A stretch of DNA of 24,361 bases from CAMLHP01 sp035712285. Its GTDB lineage: Bacteria; Gemmatimonadota; Gemmatimonadetes; Gemmatimonadales; GWC2-71-9. The notes under the pieces are model-generated. The model had not been told where the DNA came from. It did no database searches and saw only the letters and a program-made list of their open reading frames with translations. Both the position numbers and the translations under genes were made by a program. Of the stretch, positions 19,650 to 24,361 are shown piece by piece. The stretch's first letter is position 1; each line of letters starts with the position of its first letter. Where the stretch lies: contig DASTBA010000039.1 in the NCBI GenBank assembly GCA_035712285.1, positions 1 to 24,361 of the forward strand, read 5' to 3'.

Positions 19650-19955
19650 ATGACCGAACACGACGAGATCTACGGCAAGGACCGGGCCGAGCGGCTGGAA
19701 GAGCTGCTCCGGGAGCTGGCGGCGCGGATCGCCGAGCTGGACCGGTCAGGGCAGCTCCTGGCCGGCGTGCCCGAGCTGCTGCGCCGCCTCGGCGAGGTCC
19801 GCAGCGAGTTGTTTCATTATGAAGTGCGGCAGACATACGAAACCCCCGAGTCGGCGGAGAGCCGCCGCATCGTGGATGAAGCATCGCATGAACCCGACTT
19901 CCTGACCGACGACCCGGAGAACGACGAACCATGGCGGCAGCGCCCGACCGAATGA
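19650..19955 (+). CDS. Small acidic coiled-coil protein of unknown function
   Basis: A 101-residue soluble protein from ATG 19650, preceded by GGGCGG. Residues 10-55 form a heptad-rich helix (RAERLEELLRELAARIAELD, then a hinge and VPELLRRLGEVRSELFHYEV). The rest is acidic and probably disordered (SHEPDFLTDDPENDEPW). No domain is recognised. It opens the operon with the DsbA-like gene, VKOR and kup, and its end overlaps the next gene by 4 or 25 bases depending on that start. Starts further upstream in this frame (19593) lie within the promoter region and are rejected. Confidence 0.72.
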   Translation: MTEHDEIYGKDRAERLEELLRELAARIAELDRSGQLLAGVPELLRRLGEVRSELFHYEVRQTYETPESAESRRIVDEASHEPDFLTDDPENDEPWRQRPTE

Positions 19956-20611
19956 AGGGCTTCTACACGGTGCTTGTGGTGGTGGGGGTGGCGGGGCTGG
20001 CCTTTCTCGGCTGGAAGACGCTCGGGCGCACCCCGACGAGCATCCCGGCCAACGTCACCGTGCTCCCCGCCGACACCGCCGGGTTCCGGGGATACCTGAT
20101 GGGCTCCGATTCGGCGCCGGTCGAGATCTCGGAATATGCCGATTACCAGTGTCCCTGGTGCGCCAACTTCGACATCGTGACCTTTCCCGACGTGAAGACC
20201 CGGCTGATCCAGACCGGCAAGGTCCGCTGGCGGTACCGGGACTTCCCGCTCGAGCAGCACCAGTTTTCGCGGCTCTCCGCGCACGCCGCCGCCTGTGCCA
20301 ACGACCAGGGCAAGTTCTGGCCGATGCACACGCTGCTGTACGAGGGCCAGACCGACTGGGAGGGTGGTGGGGCCGCCGGCCGGTTCCGGAAATACGCGGA
20401 AGCGGCGGGCCTCGACCTCGGGAAGTACGATGAGTGCATGAAGTCGGCGAAGTATGCCGGGCGCATCCAGGCGAGCTACCAGGAAGGGGTGGCGCTGGGT
20501 GTCAACTCGACACCGACGTTCTTCATCAACGGGCGCCTCTATCCCAATCTTTCGTTCGATCAGATGCAGCACGTGGTGGACTCGCTGATCGCGGCCAAGA
20601 CGCCCGGATGA
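19931..20611 (+). CDS. DsbA-family thiol:disulfide oxidoreductase, membrane-anchored
   Basis: A 226-residue thioredoxin-fold protein. An N-terminal membrane helix (about residues 10-28, FYTVLVVVGVAGLAFLG) anchors or exports it. The active site is CPWC at residues 74-77 in EYADYQCPWCANF. The helical insertion carries CANDQGKFWPMHTLLYEGQ, and the cis-proline loop is VNSTPTFFING (Pro195). It would oxidise cysteines of exported proteins and be re-oxidised by the VKOR encoded next. Start choice is open between ATG 19931 and ATG 19952; the latter makes a clean ATGA overlap with the upstream stop and gives MKGFYTVLV. Extra cysteines occur at about 122 and 169. Confidence 0.92.
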   Translation: MAAAPDRMKGFYTVLVVVGVAGLAFLGWKTLGRTPTSIPANVTVLPADTAGFRGYLMGSDSAPVEISEYADYQCPWCANFDIVTFPDVKTRLIQTGKVRWRYRDFPLEQHQFSRLSAHAAACANDQGKFWPMHTLLYEGQTDWEGGGAAGRFRKYAEAAGLDLGKYDECMKSAKYAGRIQASYQEGVALGVNSTPTFFINGRLYPNLSFDQMQHVVDSLIAAKTPG

Positions 20612-21039
20612 GACACCGCATGGCTGCGGCCGTGCTGGCGCTGGCCGGCGTGTTCCTGGCCACCTATCTGTATCTCTACAAGCTGGGCCGCATCGGCACC
20701 CTGGCCTGCGGCACCGGCAGCTGCGAAGCGGTCCAGCTCTCGCGCTGGAGCCGGTTCCTCGGCGTGGAAGTCTCGCTGATCGGGCTCATCGGGTACGTCC
20801 TGCTGCTGGTCCTGGCGCTCGTGGCCACACGCCCCGCACTCGAACAGGCGCGCTGGCCCGCTCGCTGGCTCGCGACCGTGTCCGGGCTCGGCGTGCTCTT
20901 CTCCGCCTACCTCACCGCCATCGAACTCTTCGTCCTCCACGCCATCTGCCGCTGGTGCGTGGGTTCCGCGGCGATCATCACGCTCATCTTCATCGCCTCG
21001 CTGCTGGACCTCCGGCGCGTGGAGCGCGCCCGGCCGTGA
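20608..21039 (+). CDS. Vitamin K epoxide reductase (VKOR) family protein
   Basis: A 143-residue four-helix membrane protein that replaces DsbB in many phyla, passing electrons from the DsbA-like partner to quinone. The outer loop cysteine pair is Cys34/Cys39 (CGTGSC), the quinone-proximal active site is Cys114/Cys117 (CRWC), and the conserved Ser56 with following Gly-Tyr (SLIGLIGY) is present. ATG 20608 overlaps the stop of the DsbA-like gene as ATGA, and the end overlaps kup as GTGA. The adjacency with a CPWC oxidase strongly supports a disulfide-forming pair. The frame is open upstream, but only as a shadow of the previous gene. Confidence 0.94.
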   Translation: MRHRMAAAVLALAGVFLATYLYLYKLGRIGTLACGTGSCEAVQLSRWSRFLGVEVSLIGLIGYVLLLVLALVATRPALEQARWPARWLATVSGLGVLFSAYLTAIELFVLHAICRWCVGSAAIITLIFIASLLDLRRVERARP

Positions 21040-22982
21040 CCGAGCCCGCGGGCCACGGGCGCGCGAACGATCACCCGAGCGGCAAGGCGCTGGCGGCCCT
21101 GTCGCTCGGTGCGCTCGGCATCGTCTACGGCGACATCGGCACGAGCCCGCTCTACGCCCTGCAGGAGGCCTTCACCGGGACCCACAGCCTGCCCCCCACG
21201 CCCGACAACATCCTGGGCGTGCTCTCGCTGGTGTTCTGGGCGCTGGCGTTCGTCATTTCGTTCAAGTACATCGGCTTCGTCATGCGCGCCGACAATCGGG
21301 GCGAAGGCGGGATCCTCGCCTTGCTGGCCCTGGTGCGCCCGCGGGGCGGGCGGGCCAGGGGCCACTGGCTGCTGGTGGGCATCGGGCTGTTCGGGGCCGC
21401 ACTGCTCTACGGCGACGGCGTCATCACGCCGGCCATCACCGTGCTCGGTGCGGTCGAGGGCCTCAAGGTTGCCACGCCCGCATTCCAGCATGTCATCGTG
21501 CCGATCGCCGTCGTCATCCTGACCGCGCTGTTCTGGTTCCAGCGCCACGGCACCAGCGCGATTGGGCGGATCTTCGGCCCGGTGATGCTGATCTGGTTCA
21601 TCTGCATCGGCGCCATCGGCCTGCATGGCGTCATGAGCCACCCCGACGTGATCCGTGCCGTCAACCCGTGGTACGGGATCGACCTCTTTCTGCGCGACAA
21701 GCTGGCCGGCTTCCTGATCCTCGGCGCCGTGGTCCTGGTCGTCACCGGCGGGGAGGCCCTCTACGCCGACATGGGGCACTTCGGCAAGCGCCCGATCCGG
21801 GTGGCCTGGTTCTGCGTGGCACTGCCGGCGCTCCTGCTGAACTATTTCGGGCAGGCGTCACTGCTTCTTGATAACCCGGCGGCGGCGGTCAACCCCTTCT
21901 TCGAGCTGGTGCCGGACTGGTTCCAGTATCCGATGGTGGTGATCGCGACCCTCGCCGCGATCGTCGCCTCCCAGGCGCTGATCTCGGGCGCCTACTCGCT
22001 CACCCGGCAGGCAGTGCAGCTGGGGTACAGCCCGCGCATGACGATCGTGCACACGTCGCGCAGCGAAATGGGGCAGATCTACATCCCGGAGGTGAACGCC
22101 GCCCTCGGGGTCGCCTGCGTGCTGCTGGTGATCGGGTTCCGGAGCGCCTCGAACCTGGCGGCGGCCTACGGCATTGCCGTGACCGGCACGATGATCATCA
22201 CCACGCTGCTCTTCTATCGCGTGGCGCGGGACCGCTGGCACTGGAGCCGGCTCAACGCCGGTCTGCTGACGGGACTCTTCCTGGTGGTGGATACCGCGTT
22301 CTTCGCGGCCAACATGGTGAAGATCGAGGAAGGGGGATGGTTCCCGCTGGCGGTCGCGGCGCTGGTGTACATCCTGATGACCACCTGGAAGCGCGGCCGC
22401 GAGAAGCTGGCGGACATCGTCGAGCAGAACAGTCTTCCGCTCTCGCTCTTCCTGCAGGACATCGAGCGGCGCAAGCCGGTGCGGGTACCCGGCATCGCCG
22501 TGTTCATGACCGGCGCCACCGGGGTGGCCCCGCCGGTCCTGCTGCACCACCTCAAGCACAACAAGGTGCTGCACGAGCGGGTGATCCTGATGTCGGTGAT
22601 CACCGAGGAGGTGCCGACGGTCTACGACGCCGAGCGCATCGAGAGCCGCGAGCTCGGCGCCGGGTTCTACCAGGTGATCGTGCGCACCGGCTTCATGGAG
22701 TCACCCGACGTGCCGGCGGTGCTCCGGCGCCTGGATGACGGGGACATCAAGGGCTCGCCCGGCCTGGTGAGCATCATGCAGACGTCGTTCTTCCTGGGGC
22801 GGGAGACGCTGATCGCGACGCGCTGGAAGCGGGGCGCCTCGGGGCCGGCCGGCGAGCACTGGATGAGCTACTGGCGGAAGCGGCTCTTCGTGGTGATGAC
22901 CCGCAACGCCCGCTCCGCGACGGCCTTCTTCGGCCTGCCGCCGAATCGCGTCGTGGAGCTGGGGGCGCAGATCCAGATCTAG
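21036..22982 (+). CDS. kup: KUP-family potassium uptake protein
   Basis: A 648-residue K+/H+ symporter of the inner membrane. The family signature GALGIVYGDIGTSPLYAL is at about residues 25-42. YGDGVITPAITVLGAVEGL, YADMGHFGKRPI and NYFGQASLLL follow, across about 12 membrane helices, and the cytosolic C-terminal domain (about 455-648) contains VFMTGATGVAPPVLLHHLKH and FFLGRETL. GTG 21036 is chosen because it overlaps the VKOR stop (GTGA) and leaves a short hydrophilic N-terminus of normal length. Being chained by overlap to DsbA/VKOR genes is unexpected. No c-di-AMP riboswitch or kdp-type regulator is visible. Confidence 0.95.
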   Translation: MTEPAGHGRANDHPSGKALAALSLGALGIVYGDIGTSPLYALQEAFTGTHSLPPTPDNILGVLSLVFWALAFVISFKYIGFVMRADNRGEGGILALLALVRPRGGRARGHWLLVGIGLFGAALLYGDGVITPAITVLGAVEGLKVATPAFQHVIVPIAVVILTALFWFQRHGTSAIGRIFGPVMLIWFICIGAIGLHGVMSHPDVIRAVNPWYGIDLFLRDKLAGFLILGAVVLVVTGGEALYADMGHFGKRPIRVAWFCVALPALLLNYFGQASLLLDNPAAAVNPFFELVPDWFQYPMVVIATLAAIVASQALISGAYSLTRQAVQLGYSPRMTIVHTSRSEMGQIYIPEVNAALGVACVLLVIGFRSASNLAAAYGIAVTGTMIITTLLFYRVARDRWHWSRLNAGLLTGLFLVVDTAFFAANMVKIEEGGWFPLAVAALVYILMTTWKRGREKLADIVEQNSLPLSLFLQDIERRKPVRVPGIAVFMTGATGVAPPVLLHHLKHNKVLHERVILMSVITEEVPTVYDAERIESRELGAGFYQVIVRTGFMESPDVPAVLRRLDDGDIKGSPGLVSIMQTSFFLGRETLIATRWKRGASGPAGEHWMSYWRKRLFVVMTRNARSATAFFGLPPNRVVELGAQIQI

Positions 22983-22983
22983 C

Positions 22984-23005
22984 AGGGGCGGGCTGCAGCC
23001 CGCCC

Positions 23006-23007
<2 letters not shown>
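22984..23007. terminator. Two-way terminator-like palindrome between kup and acs
   Basis: A perfect 24-base palindrome (AGGGGCGGGCTG and its exact reverse complement) lies 1 base after the kup TAG and contains most of the TAG stop (23008-23006) of the convergent acs gene. It lacks a T-tract. It resembles 6666-6711 in outer sequence (AGGGGCG ... CGCCCCTACT), in size and in its position between convergent genes. Confidence 0.75.

Positions 23008-24361
<1,354 letters not shown>

Overview
This is a GC-rich stretch of chromosome from a Gram-negative bacterium: it encodes a TolC-type outer-membrane channel, lipoproteins and a probable small beta-barrel. It reads like ordinary core and accessory metabolism, with no phage, insertion sequence, CRISPR array, tRNA or rRNA visible. 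The gene style fits Gemmatimonadota best: VKOR in place of DsbB, long in-frame antisense ORFs caused by GC bias, and small intergenic repeats. That assignment is inference, because no marker gene is present.

Layout. 1-2241 (minus): a lipoprotein, CutA, the magnesium channel MgtE and the first codons of an unknown gene. 2306-4975 (plus): a compact modABC molybdate importer with overlapping genes. 5031-6659 (plus): an ALDH4-type L-glutamate gamma-semialdehyde dehydrogenase, facing a small secreted protein (6699-7106, minus) across a strong two-way hairpin. 7140-11827 (minus): a complete tripartite drug-efflux operon (tetR, tolC, emrA, emrB) with a promoter and a palindromic operator. 12025-15798 (plus): a TPR protein with its own terminator, then a double-domain M16 zinc peptidase. 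15831-17308 (plus): MsrB and a stand-alone DUF2156 (MprF C-terminal type) protein. 17274-17585 (minus): an AdoMet decarboxylase homologue lacking its active-site residues. 17666-19172 (plus): a CDP-alcohol phosphatidyltransferase, an OsmC-like protein and a small probable outer-membrane protein. 19251-19517 (minus): a small basic protein with a well-formed promoter and palindrome. 19650-22982 (plus): a coiled-coil protein, a DsbA-like oxidase, VKOR and Kup, the last three chained by overlapping start and stop codons. 23006-24361 (minus): the C-terminal part of acetyl-CoA synthetase.

How the genes work together. Three units are clear: molybdate import, regulated multidrug efflux, and periplasmic disulfide formation (VKOR re-oxidising the DsbA-like protein) coupled to potassium uptake. 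MsrB and the OsmC-like protein are further thiol or oxidative-damage enzymes. The DUF2156 protein, the degenerate SpeD and the phosphatidyltransferase sit together and could concern membrane phospholipid modification; this is only a hypothesis.

The most unusual points are the SpeD homologue without the pyruvoyl-forming serine, a probable CTG start for the DUF2156 gene, and several short repeat families that reach into gene ends. Two related AGGGGCG...CGCCCCTACT palindromes at convergent junctions supply the stop codons of the minus-strand genes; a CACGAAAG repeat abuts the start of a secreted protein; and a G-rich repeat forms the C-terminal tail of EmrB.
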